Below are positions 1-9,816 of a stretch of DNA of 64,000 bases, in pieces (positions within the stretch are counted from its first letter, which is position 1; each line of letters opens with the position of its first letter). The DNA is taken from NCBI GenBank assembly GCA_001949185.1, contig BDGG01000009.1, positions 1,113,347-1,177,346 on the forward strand, given 5' to 3'. The position numbers and the translations under genes were made by a program. The notes below the pieces were generated by a model that was not told where the DNA came from, ran no database searches, and saw nothing but the letters and a program-made list of their open reading frames with translations. This DNA comes from Ramazzottius varieornatus. Lineage: Eukaryota > Tardigrada > Eutardigrada > Parachela > Ramazzottiidae.

Positions 1-184
1 ATGCCGCAAGCTGATCAAGTTAAAAATAACGAGGAACGATGTCTTGTCGGCCTGGTCCGGTATTCGTCCGCTCGTACTGGATCCCAGCAAGAGTGATCGA
101 GATACCAAAAAGATTGCCCGAAATCATATGTGAGGACAAAATGGTTTGCTCGCATTGATGGATAATGACGAAAGGATACGTTTG

Positions 185-307
185 GGACCTGGGCAAATAA
201 ACTCGACCAGATCGTTTTCGCAAGTGGCGCACGCGTCCAGTGTTTTCAGCTATAGGCGTGCGCCACTTGGATAATGGATCTGGTCAAGTTCGTTTGCCGG
301 GTTGCCA
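185..307. repeat. Foldback hairpin element, one hairpin, in GPD2 intron
   Basis: One hairpin with arms AAGTGGCGCAC and GTGCGCCACTT extended outward by CTCGACCAGATCG / GGATCTGGTCAAG. The outer ends are GGGACCTGGGCAAA and TTTGCCGGGTTGCC. It sits upstream of the first visible GPD2 exon. No clear target-site duplication. Confidence 0.85.
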
Positions 308-344
308 GTCATGCTTTGACCGGACAATCTTCTGTTCCTTGCAG

Positions 345-1767
345 AATTGAAGTAAGTGACGGTAACCTCATCACTATTGCGGGAGGGAAATGGACGACCT
401 ACCGCAGCATGGCGGAAGAGACGGTGGACGCAGCCATTAAGGTTGCCAAACTTCGTCCGCCGTGGCGCCACTCGCAGACCATCGGATTCAAGCTGGAAGG
501 AGCCCATGGTTCGTACCTTCTCCTTTGTTTCGTTTTTGTTCGTCTGATCCGTTCGTCGCGCTGTACATTCTACGACCACCTGCCATCTTTCTCAACAGAT
601 TTCGAGCCCAATCTGGCCATCAGTTTGGAAAACAATTTCGGAGTGGACCGCGATGTGGCCAAGGTCAGTTGGTCAGATGCCGTATTTGCACGCATTACTG
701 GCTGCGTATCATGCTTTATACTCATCAAAATTTTGTAGACAAATGATCAGAGGAACCGTGAGCAACGGGGCTTCAATTTGCAAAAACAATCAATATCATA
801 ATTTCAAGGCCAAACCAGTTTGGTTTTACAACGTAGTGTAAAATTGTTGAGGAGAAAAAGAGACTCTTTTTGCTGTTTTGTTGAAGTGTCTTATCATTTT
901 GAAATGTCTGAAACTTGGATCGATCAGTTTTTTGCTTTACAGCATCTGGCTTGCCAGTACGGCGATAAAGCAATCGACGTCCTGAAGCTAGCCGAGCCCA
1001 CAGGCAAGACCTGGCCACTGCTGGGTACGCGACTGGTTGAACGTTACCCATACATCGAAGCCGAGATCCGCTACGCCATATGGGAGTACGCCGTCAATGC
1101 CGTCGACGTCATCGCGCGTCGCACCCGACTAGCCTTTCAAGACGTCGACGCCGCCAAGGCCGCTCTGCCTCGAATCGTGGAAATGATGGGCGCCGAGCTG
1201 AAATGGGACGCTGCCGAGAAGACGCGCCAGACGACCATGACGCTGGACTTCCTCGACAAGCAGATGGGCTACGCCGCCGTCCGCTCACCCACTTCCGCCT
1301 CCTCCATGCAGAATACGGGTAACTATCTGAAAAAGTTCTTGGAAGCGGCTGGTGGTGCGGGGAAGAGCACCAATTTGGCAGTGGTCAGAAAGTCTCTACA
1401 GAGCTTGGAGATGGGCGATATGGTGGAGGACGAACTGGAGAAGATTGCCGAGAAGACCGGCTCGTGGCATGCCAACAAGGAAGTCAATGCGGTGGAGTTT
1501 TTGAACATGGTCAGGCATATAGTCAGAGAGAAGGAAATTATGGATGATATCCACTCGTATAAAGTGGCCATGACCAAGTCCAATACTCAGTACATGCTCG
1601 ACCAAAACCTACCCAAGTCTCCTGCCACCGATCCTCCGAAGCCTGCCGTCACGGATATTTCGAAGCCTGGCGCGACGAATATTCCGAAACCTCCCGCCAC
1701 GGACCTTCCGAAGCCTCCTGCCACGACTAGTGCCAAGCCGAAGCAAGACCCAAAGACTAAAATATGA
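345..1767 (+). CDS. GPD2: Mitochondrial glycerol-3-phosphate dehydrogenase, 3' part
   Basis: FAD-dependent glycerol-3-phosphate dehydrogenase of the inner mitochondrial membrane; it oxidises glycerol-3-phosphate to dihydroxyacetone phosphate and passes electrons to ubiquinone. Three exons are visible: 345-508, 599-663 and 943-1767, all joining in phase; the first begins mid-protein, so the FAD-binding half lies left of the window. The family signature LITIAGGKWTTYRSMAEET is at the first exon, followed by PYIEAEIRYAIWEYAVNAVD and RRTRLAF, all typical of GPD2. The C-terminus departs from the family. Vertebrate GPD2 has EF-hands there; here the helix-loop region (from about 1320) has no DxDxDG loop and ends in a Pro/Lys tail with PPATD-type repeats (1615-1764). 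The stop is TGA at 1765-1767. Family certain; loss of calcium binding is inference. Confidence 0.93.
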
Positions 1768-1980
1768 CGGTTACTGGCTGCCGATCGGTGCCAGCATTGC
1801 CGCTCTTCCTCACAACGATGCTCGGTACCACCGGTCCATAAAGACGACCATGATTGGAAGGAAAGCCTTGAAACTCCCTAACTAGAGCCGTCGTCTAGTC
1901 TTTCTTTTTCGAGCGAAGGTTGTCTTATCTTTTAACTCTTGCATGTATTTCTTTCCGGGATTATTTAGGACACCAGGCGG

Positions 1981-2046
1981 ATTGTTTTCAAGGTGGCGCA
2001 CAGTTTGAGCTGATAGCAAGGTGAAGGTGCGCCACTTGAGATATCG
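1981..2046. repeat. Degenerate hairpin of the foldback family
   Basis: A short copy between GPD2 and the receptor gene, with arms AAGGTGGCGCAC and GTGCGCCACTTGAG. The outer arms are lost. Confidence 0.6.
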
Positions 2047-2219
2047 ATAGCAATGCGTTCATTCATTTGACAATGGTCCGTCTGGTCATCTTTCACTTTT
2101 TATTTGTAGCTTTTGTTTTTGTTACTCGACAGTTTATTGTACACGTATACCGGAAAATAAAGCGATTGAAGGTGAGCTTCGAAAGCACTACGTTTGTGAA
2201 AGCTAGGAAGACCCGTGTA

Positions 2220-5200
2220 TTAGCCATTCTCATCTCGAAGGGGGTAGATAACGAGAAGGAACAAGGTCGTACAAAATATCAACAGGAAGAAGACACCAAA
2301 GCAAAAGCGATCGAATATTCGTCCGACTTCGATCCATTCAGCAAAAGTCTCTTCGACCATCTTATCCTCGTCAAACTTATTTAATAAACGCTTGATGCGA
2401 CCGACCACATCGCCGTCCGGGGGAACGAGGGGTGCCGTCGAGAAAAGGGAGGTCGACATGTAAGATAAGTTGGGTGATTGCATGGAATCACACGAGGTTT
2501 GTGCGTAGTTAGCGTTGTTTGAGAAACCAATAAGCCGTCGAAGCTCTTCCAAATGATGGCTCTGCTCGGCGTCCGCCGTCGGATCAACATGATTAAGTGT
2601 TGATGCACCATCTTTGACATTGTAATTGCGGTAGACTTTGGACGCGTCTACCATGTAATTTTTCTTGTGATGATTGTAACCGGGAAGCGTATGTGGTGGT
2701 CGATTCAGCAACTTCCCATCATCCGAGTACAATGGCCTGATGAAGGTTATGCGAGTCATGTAGCGAAACTACAAGAACAATCATTTCACGGAATTTCAGT
2801 TATTGAACGCTTGATTCATCAATCATCATTCATCAAACTGGATACGGGAAGACCCCGAGACCATGGCGAGCCATATGGGAGAGTGGCAAAGAGATTTGGC
2901 CAGATTGTCATCTCAAGTGGCGCACGTTACACTGCACCTGAACAAGATCGTGCGCCACTTGAGAAACCCGTTCATTGTCTCAACAAGCTGCACATGTCCT
3001 CATTGTTAGTGGCTGATGGTGTGCGCCACTTGGAAAAAGGATCTTGCGCACTTCGTTTGCCGACCTCTCATATCGAGTGTACATGTGTTTTCATCAGGGC
3101 TATAAATGCAGTCGATAAATCTTTCAATTATTCATGGAGTTTAGTCTGGCAAATATAATCATAGGGAGATCTCAAGCTGTGCACGTACTGTTAGTTTCCG
3201 GAGCCAGTTCGGGACTGGATTCCTTTTTGTCCCACGGTAATGGAAATTTAGGATAGCTACGGTGGACCCGACAGACAAGGAAGCGATGAATTCCGTTGAT
3301 AGAATATAAAGACCCAATCTACAATGGACATGCACTCAGTCAACAATCAGGATCATTTCGTATGTAAGAAAAGACGAACGAGGAATATGCAAATTGGCAT
3401 ACAGTGGGACTGCATCACTTGTCTCCGGCATTGTCTCGCCAATCATCAGCATGAAGACAGAGAAGGCCAACAGGACCGTCAGACCGAGGTTGATCTTCTC
3501 GCCGGCATCACAGGGCAGCCAGAACACCACCATGGTCAGCATGGACAACATGACACAGGGCGCTATGATATTGTAGCTGTGGTACGCGGTCTTCCGCCGA
3601 ATGTGGAAGTTCACCGTTACATCCGGGAACGGTTCTACACAAAATCCGTGCCACATATCAACACAGGGCTCAAACACAGAAAAACGTCGCAAAGCATATT
3701 CACCCTTTACCTTCGCAACATGCGTACCGATTAACGTTGCGCACCATCCTGCAAGACACTACCAATAAGGGCCGTTATGCCGACCAGGTTTTGAAAGTAA
3801 CTAGCGGCTACTTACGTTGTGTTAATGATAACCCATTCTCCTATCGACAAAATTAATGCATGATTATTAATAAATTAATTATTGATTAGTATTACTTAAT
3901 CCAGCAACTGCTTAGTCCCAGTCGAAACAAATGAGCCATACTGTGGCTGAACCACGCGGTTTCGTCACTTACCGCTTTCCATGTAGTCCGTCATATCCAC
4001 GTTGTCTTTCCTTTTGACCACATCGAGCTGCAGGCACATATAGTGTTACTGTGAAGCCTAGCGGGATGCTGAATTAGCCGCGAACTATTTTGAAACCGAA
4101 ACTCATACGCACCTGATATCCATCGTAGATCCAAGAGCCCAGTTTCAGCAAACATTTTTGGTCCTGCGGAGGCAACGCCCTTTTGTTTGACCTTTCGGTA
4201 CATGACCGTATGCAGAAAGATACGAAACTGGTACGCATAGGAGCGGCAAAGAGCTGTAGAGAACTTACGTCGAAGGGAAAGTAAGTTGTGTCTATCTTGC
4301 AAGTGCTTCGCATCTTTGTGGGAGGCGACCAGAAAACGTTACCGGTATGTTGCAGAACCTGCCCAAACAGTTCGAGCATTATAACGAATCGTTAATTACT
4401 TCCAGATCCACTTTGGTACGACCCTTAGCGTACCACATTGACCGGCATGAGGTTCTTGTTATAATCGTCCGCACTATAAAGAAAAATCCATAAAGATGAC
4501 AACAAACGTGACATCAACCAGTGAGGTGCATCACAAATAATTGATCCGTGGAGATCAAAGAGCAGACTAGCCTTGTTTACATTTCCACTTTCGGACAAAG
4601 CCGACGGGCCTTACTTGTTGTACAGAACAATGTCGGGAAGCCAGATCTTCGTAGACGGGACGATGATCATTTCTATCCCGCCGAACTTCGCAGGGTCCCA
4701 GACCAAAACTTCATCCGTCCACTCCTACATACACTCAACACTTATGGATGCTTATGGATGATAGCCTGACTTCTTACTTTATGTGGAACGTCGGCAAATA
4801 ATTTACCCAAATCTTACCTCAAGTAGCGCACATTTTTTATATTAATATTGTTCGGCGTCAGCGTGCGCCACTTGATAAAAACAACCAGACTCGACAAGAC
4901 GGTTTTTCCAAGCAGCGCACGTTTTCATTGGTATAGGCCGAGAGTGTGCGCCACTTGTGAAAACGATTAGGTGAATTTGTCTGCCAACGTCTCTGTCAAA
5001 AGAAGGGAAAGAGTCGTACCTGCTCGAGCCAAACATTCACCGTCAGCACTTGGTTTCTTTCATCCACCGAGGCGATTTGGGTGAGCACGAAGCCGATCTT
5101 GACGGTCATGGCCGTGGACGCGTTAACAACAGGCCTTGCGGCTTTCTCGTAGTTAACCATCAAATACTGTAGCAGCCGGTGTTCGTCGCTACTCCGCTTG

Positions 5201-5424
5201 TCCAAATAAGCATCTGTAGAAATATTAATACAAATAAAATCATCGAATTCGTCCCTCAGAGCTGATGATGCAAATCAACAACAATACCAACCGCGAATGT
5301 CGGAATGGAGACGATAGCTGAAAGGTATCTCCTCGCCGTAATCAGCCGAGAACTGCGCGACAACATTTTTTGGGACACCAACGAAGCACAGTAAAACGAT
5401 CATCGACCGAAGATGGTCACCCAT
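2220..5424 (-). CDS. Nicotinic acetylcholine receptor subunit, alpha type
   Basis: Cys-loop ligand-gated cation channel subunit. Read right to left, exon 1 (5292-5424) encodes a signal peptide ending near VVA-QFSADYG. Next come the ligand-binding domain (DEHRLLQYLM, VWLEQ|EWTDEVLVWDPAKFGG, IWLPDIVLYN, a Cys-loop of C-KIDTTYFPFDV-...-C) and exon 3711-3748 with the vicinal cysteines YACC, which mark an alpha subunit. A 25-nt exon (3816-3840) precedes it. M1-M2 is exon 3403-3634 (GEKINLGLTVLLAF). M3 is exon 3189-3318. The last exon, 2220-2768, holds the cytoplasmic loop and M4 (FDRFCFGVFFLLIFC), ending LRDENG. All junctions keep phase. GEK before M2 and a Glu in M2 argue for a cation rather than anion channel. 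Invertebrate subunit orthology cannot be set from this alone. Two foldback copies lie in introns. Confidence 0.93.
2877..3069. mobile_element. Foldback element, two hairpins, with target-site duplication
   Basis: A full 193-bp copy in the last receptor intron. The ends are GGGAGAGTGGCAAA and TTTGCCGACCTCTC. It is flanked on both sides by ATAT (2873-2876 and 3070-3073), a perfect 4-bp duplication. Confidence 0.85.
4785..4993. mobile_element. Foldback element, two hairpins, in receptor intron
   Basis: About 209 bp. The first hairpin runs from AAGTAGCGCAC to GTGCGCCACTTG and the second from AAGCAGCGCAC to GTGCGCCACTTG. The outer ends are GGAACGTCGGCAAA and CTGCCAACGTCTC. No matching 4-bp flank. 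Confidence 0.8.
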
Positions 5425-5511
5425 CGCTCTCAAGATGAGGTGTTCAACGAAGAACTGTGGACGACTTGCAGAGCGGAAGACTACGATCGAGTGCGAACTG
5501 GGAGAAGCACA

Positions 5512-5795
5512 ATGGCTGGAGTACGTAGGTCCTTGATCGACTTCTTATAAGAGTTCACAAGCGGCGCACAACCGCTCCTTTTTTCGACGAGGGTTCAAGA
5601 CAGCCCAAGAAGAAGGAGGAAGTCAAAAAGGAAGTGAAGAGTAAGTGGTCGCTAACGCTTGTTGAATAAGCTGGTAAAGTGCTGGTTAAGGAGGAGGTGA
5701 AAGAAGGCAAATGCGCTCAAGATCCCAAAATGAGTACGTGTGGACCCAACCATGGCACCAGACGGATTATCCATTATATAGCACCTGAAGACTAA
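5512..5795 (+). CDS. Possible 54-residue Lys/Glu-rich mini-gene
   Basis: Four tiny exons can be joined: ATGGCTGGA (5512-5520, donor GTACGT), a second from about 5560 (RRTTAPFFDEGSRQPKKKEE...), a third from about 5671 (TGKVLVKEEVKEGKCAQDPK) and a last of CACCTGAAGACTAA after TATATAG (5782-5795). Every junction has a consensus donor and acceptor and the frame holds throughout, with phase 1 at two junctions. The predicted product is small, highly charged and has no recognisable domain. It starts 88 bases from the receptor start on the other strand, so the two could share a promoter. Chance assembly of short exons is a real alternative; no homologue is recalled. Confidence 0.35.
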
Positions 5796-5925
5796 ATTCA
5801 GATTATAGTCCACAGTCCACACCAGTAAAACACATCTGCACTGTACAAAGAAGGGTAAAGTTTACTTTGTAATTCGAGTCCTTTCCATCTTTTATGGATC
5901 TTCCTATTGATGCCATCCCCAACTT

Positions 5926-6117
5926 TTGATCGATAATCCACTGAATAACAGAAAAACTACACAAACTGCAAAAATCGAACGTTTGGGTTCAAGCATACAA
6001 TACATAGCTGAATTGTCCGGGACAACACTGGTGTCAGCTTTCACACTGCTTATTACCTTCGGCATTCTCTTCTGGAATCTGGAGGCGATCGCCAAACTGG
6101 GAAGTCCCGATTGACGA
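5926..6117 (+). CDS. Short ORF with one hydrophobic segment, unrecognised
   Basis: A 62-residue open frame from ATG 5926 to TGA 6115-6117. Residues about 36-52 (TLVSAFTLLITFGILFW) could span a membrane. Codon use looks coding-like, but no family is recognised, the start is not supported by context, and it could not be joined in phase to the mini-gene just upstream. It may be a terminal exon of an unseen gene or chance. Confidence 0.2.
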
Positions 6118-6291
6118 AGTGCAAAATCCTGCATGGGTCCCAAAGACGCGGCAAGACGTTCTCTTCGAACAATAATTGTGAGCGAAAGGGTTCATCAACA
6201 ATCAACCGCTGGCTTAAGGCTAGTTCGTCATCGTGACCAATCAACCAATACATCCTATGCCGCGGAGTTTGTCGCAAACTCCCACATAAAT

Positions 6292-6504
6292 GAGCAGTGG
6301 GCAGAGTAGATCAGTAAGGCGCGTTCAGATGACATCATATGAAGCGGGGCATTAAATTAGAGAATATCCGTAGACGACCAATGAAAGCACAAAGTGTTTA
6401 AGTTTTGCGATCTTGATTGGCCAATTAAAGGAAATCTTTATTCCGTTGCCGCTCCATATTTTTTAAACTAGCCCCGCCTTACTGATCTACTCTGCCCGTT
6501 GCTC
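6292..6504. mobile_element. MITE-like element with 30-bp terminal inverted repeats
   Basis: A second, unrelated family. The left end GAGCAGTGGGCAGAGTAGAT is repeated inverted at the right end (ATCTACTCTGCCCGTTGCTC), with about 30 bases matching except for two or three. The copy is 213 bp, has an AT-rich interior and is flanked on both sides by AAAT (6288-6291 and 6505-6508), consistent with a 4-bp target-site duplication. No ORF inside. Confidence 0.75.
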
Positions 6505-6774
6505 AAATTAAGGTCGTTCTTCATAAAACATTCTTATCTTTCTCCCAGTCTTCTCAAAGTCAAGATAAAGTGTCAGAGGGAAAGTACTGCGCTTGAAGCC
6601 AATGCTGTGCTGGTGGCTGTTTTCAGGTGGGGGACCATTCTTGTGAGTTGTGACTATTCTGCTCCTCGACATCAGCGAAGATATTCCCATCCTGCTGTAT
6701 GGTGACTGCTGTATGCTGCGAGATGCGGGTGAGGGACGGCGACACATCACTGTTTAGTGCCTTTGGCGGATAAG

Positions 6775-8572
6775 ATGCCTAACGCTGTTAATGCCAGCCT
6801 TACTGACGGCGACTTCGAAAAAATATTCTCGGCAAAGAAGACGTCGAAAGAATGTGTTTCCGGTGAAACAAACACTAGTCGAGTCAAGACACGCATCGTC
6901 TACCTCATCGCTTTCCTGGATCTCTTCGCTGCCAGTATGCTGACGCCTTTATTAAGACAGCGTATCCTCGATAGCGGAATCGGTTACACTGGCGCGGGCT
7001 TCATTGGGAGCATTTACGCGTTCTGCCAGCTGTTTTCCGGTCCCGTTTTGGGCGACTGGTACAAAAACATTCTTCCTCACAAACGTGTGGTGTACCATAC
7101 AGACTTTTTGTTTCAGGTCAGATCACTACGGTCGGGGTCGAGTAATGTTCATTTCGATACTCCTCTCCAGCCTCGGTTACTTCCTTCTCGCGCCGTCCAA
7201 CTCGGTCGTCGTCATCTGCGTCAGTCGCACTATCTGCGGATGTTTCAAACATACACAGACACTGTGTAAAGCCTTCCTAGCCGATCTTGACACCGAAGAT
7301 GACCGACATAGTCGGAGAAAGAAGGACGACGAGGCTGAGATTTCTAACGAGCATACGCAGAGTACGGGAACTGATGGTGGGCGCTTTGGACCCTTCATGA
7401 CCATTAGCACACTAGGTTTCGTCTTCGGTCCCATCATCGGTGGTCACATTAGCGAACACGAAGGCGGATTCGAAGTGGTGGCGAGCATAGTAGCAGCCAT
7501 GTTCCTCGTGAATGCCCTCCTGGTCGGGAAGTACTTGAGTGGCACGAGAAGGCAGTCGCATATGACGAAGAAGGAGGCCGCTTCGTCGAAGAGCAGCTTG
7601 TGGACGGTCATGAAAGATAACGCCGACATCTTCCTGGTTCAGTTCTTAGTCTCGCTGAGCGTCATGGTCATCCGGACTAATTATGTAGGTGATAAGTATC
7701 TGAGGACTCTAGCAACTCTTCCTACTTGACAAGATTCTTTTCCCAACTGGCGCACATTTCAGCTGTTATTTGCCGCAGCGGGCGCCACATGGAAGTGCAA
7801 TCTGGTCGAGTTTTCCCAGTGGCGCATGTTGGCATTGTTATTGGTCGACAGCATGTGCCACTTGAGAAAACAGTCTTGTCGACTTTGGTAGTTTTCCGCA
7901 GTGGCGCATGTTTCCCGTGTTGTTGGCCGAAAGAATGCGCCACTTGAAAACCGATCTTGCCGATTGTATCCCTCCAGTCATCTGCAGGAGAAGTTTCGAC
8001 GTCCAACGGTGCTGTCTGTTTATAGATTCAGTACGTGCAGGAGAACTTTGGAGTGTCCATAAAGTGGGCAGGGTACCTGACGGGCTACCAAGCGATGCTG
8101 GGCGTCATCGGCGCAATGTGCCTTTCGACGTCCATCATGAAGTGGTACCACCGACCCGCTGCATTGATGCTCCACGCAACGATAGCTCTGGGCATCAGCC
8201 TTTCCGGGATTGCTTTCACGCGCAGCTTTCCCATCTACGTCTTGTGCCTGACTATCTTGAATTTCGTTTCGCCTTTCAGGTACGTAGTTCTCTGAATATC
8301 ATCCGTCTCATTGGCATGTAGTGGACTTTTGTTTCCATTGCAGTCGAATGGCCAACATGAATCAGATCCTGGACCGCGCCAAGTCACCCGAGCATCACGG
8401 TTCCTTGATGGGCACTCATCAGTCCATCGGGTCCTGTGCCAGACTCTCCAGCTCGGTCGTCAGCGGCGTTGCCCAAGATCTTATCAGCCCAAAGTATGGC
8501 TCTGAGGTGGTTTCTATCGCATGTATAGCTATTGCCGTTGGCCAGCTACTGTCTCTAAAGCCAACCGCCTAG
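6775..8572 (+). CDS. Major facilitator superfamily transporter, MFSD9-like
   Basis: Four exons, 6775-7058, 7117-7684, 8026-8279 and 8344-8572, give about 444 residues. The open frame runs upstream to a GTG at 6757, but the first ATG is 6775 (MPNAVNASL). The first membrane helix is IVYLIAFLDLFAASMLTPLL, followed by a helix with GAGFIGSIYAFCQLFSGPVLGDW-SDHYGRGRVM. That matches the MFS motif A (G-x-x-D-R-x-G-R-R) in altered form: D-x-x-GRGR. The second half starts at VQENFGVSIKWAGYLTG and ends with a helix before the TAG. The FLDLFxxSMxxPLL start and the length resemble MFSD9. Substrate unknown. A three-hairpin foldback copy fills the second intron. Confidence 0.82.
7727..7972. mobile_element. 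Foldback element, three hairpins, in MFSD9-like intron
   Basis: Three successive hairpins: AACTGGCGCAC with GGCGCCACATGG, CAGTGGCGCATG with ATGTGCCACTTGAG, and CAGTGGCGCATG with ATGCGCCACTTGA. The units are joined by CTGGTCGAG/CTTGTCGAC stretches that belong to the outer arms. Confidence 0.75.
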
Positions 8573-9816
8573 ATGCCTTGCCCTTTGAAATTCACCTCTC
8601 TGTTGCGTCCCGGTCTCTCTATGTTTTGCTGTGATATTAGAGTTTTTATTTTCAGAAGTTCAACGTTTGAAAGTTCTGAAGAGAAACGTATCAGAGTAAA
8701 CGTACGATATTGGTGCGGCGTAAGGTGAAGTCCGCGAAGAATTTAGAGGTGTAGAGATCAATATGGTGTTTGTCCACCTTGGCAAAATGATCAGAGTTCG
8801 TGGTGGCGGACCTTGTCTGGTTGGCCAAAGACCTCACCGGACGGTCTACGCTCATCTCTAACGTTCCGTGAACCGCACTGAAGGTTTAAGTTCGGTGCAT
8901 CGTTGTTTGGCACTTTCGACTTTGGAGCTTGGACTACACACAAGTGCCGACTGACGAGTCTTCAGCGGAGTATTAATATTAAAAAACACACGGAGAACCG
9001 AATCTCGCAGTCGCAGCCCGCGAGTAGCACTTCAGTGTGAAGCAAAATCCACCAGGCGGCAAATCAGCGCATCCGCCCTTCCCCCCATTTGAATCTCCCC
9101 CCGGGTAGGGGCGAGGCTTGCTGACGGACTGTGCTTCCCCTCGATGAAAGATCAATTGACCGAATTTTCCGCTAATACGCTTCTCTAATTTGTTCTTCTT
9201 GGCATTTTGTTAACTTGGGCGAAGCGCAGGCTTGAGGCTTCCATTCGGAAGATTTGAGTTCGATTACTACGGGTCGTTTTTACTGGATGAGCGGAAAGAC
9301 AGCCGGATCCTAAAGGAGCGCCGTAGAGCGATGGGAACGGCGTCGTCACGTACTGGAAGGTGGAAGGTTCTGTAGCATGTTAGTCTTCAACTGACCGGTC
9401 ACGCTATATCCTGAATTTCTGCTGGACATCGGATCTCTTGCAACGACTTGAAGGTAAGTTCTTGTGGTATATACTCTGTAACTAAAGGTGTAGAGGAATC
9501 TTGTGGCTAGCAACGGAAGTGCGGCCAGCTTGAACCCTTATACAACGATGATTGACTCATATATTATGTGCATAATGATGATCATCGTCGTACTAAGAAG
9601 CACCACGAAAAATATATTAAAGATTCTAAAGATGAATTTTGCGGTTGATGCGACAAGTCTGATATTGCATAATTTATCTTAACAAATCCTCATGGAGCTG
9701 CGATTGCCGGATTTAGTTTGTGAGGCGTGATCTGGACATCGTTGTCGGCCTGGTATATTCCTTCCCCATGTTTGCAGGATACATATTGTCCCATCGGGAG
9801 TGCTGAGTGGTGAGCG
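8573..9816. other. Intergenic: MFSD9-like 3' flank and CPT1 5' flank
   Basis: No gene recognised. A few short frames only, with no foldback copy. The last few hundred bases before 9817 probably hold CPT1 5' UTR and promoter, but no TATA box or initiator could be fixed. Confidence 0.4.

Noticed and set aside
9205-9290. A GAGTTCGATTAC motif resembling a tRNA B-box
   Set aside because: No matching A-box, acceptor stem or anticodon arm could be folded around it.
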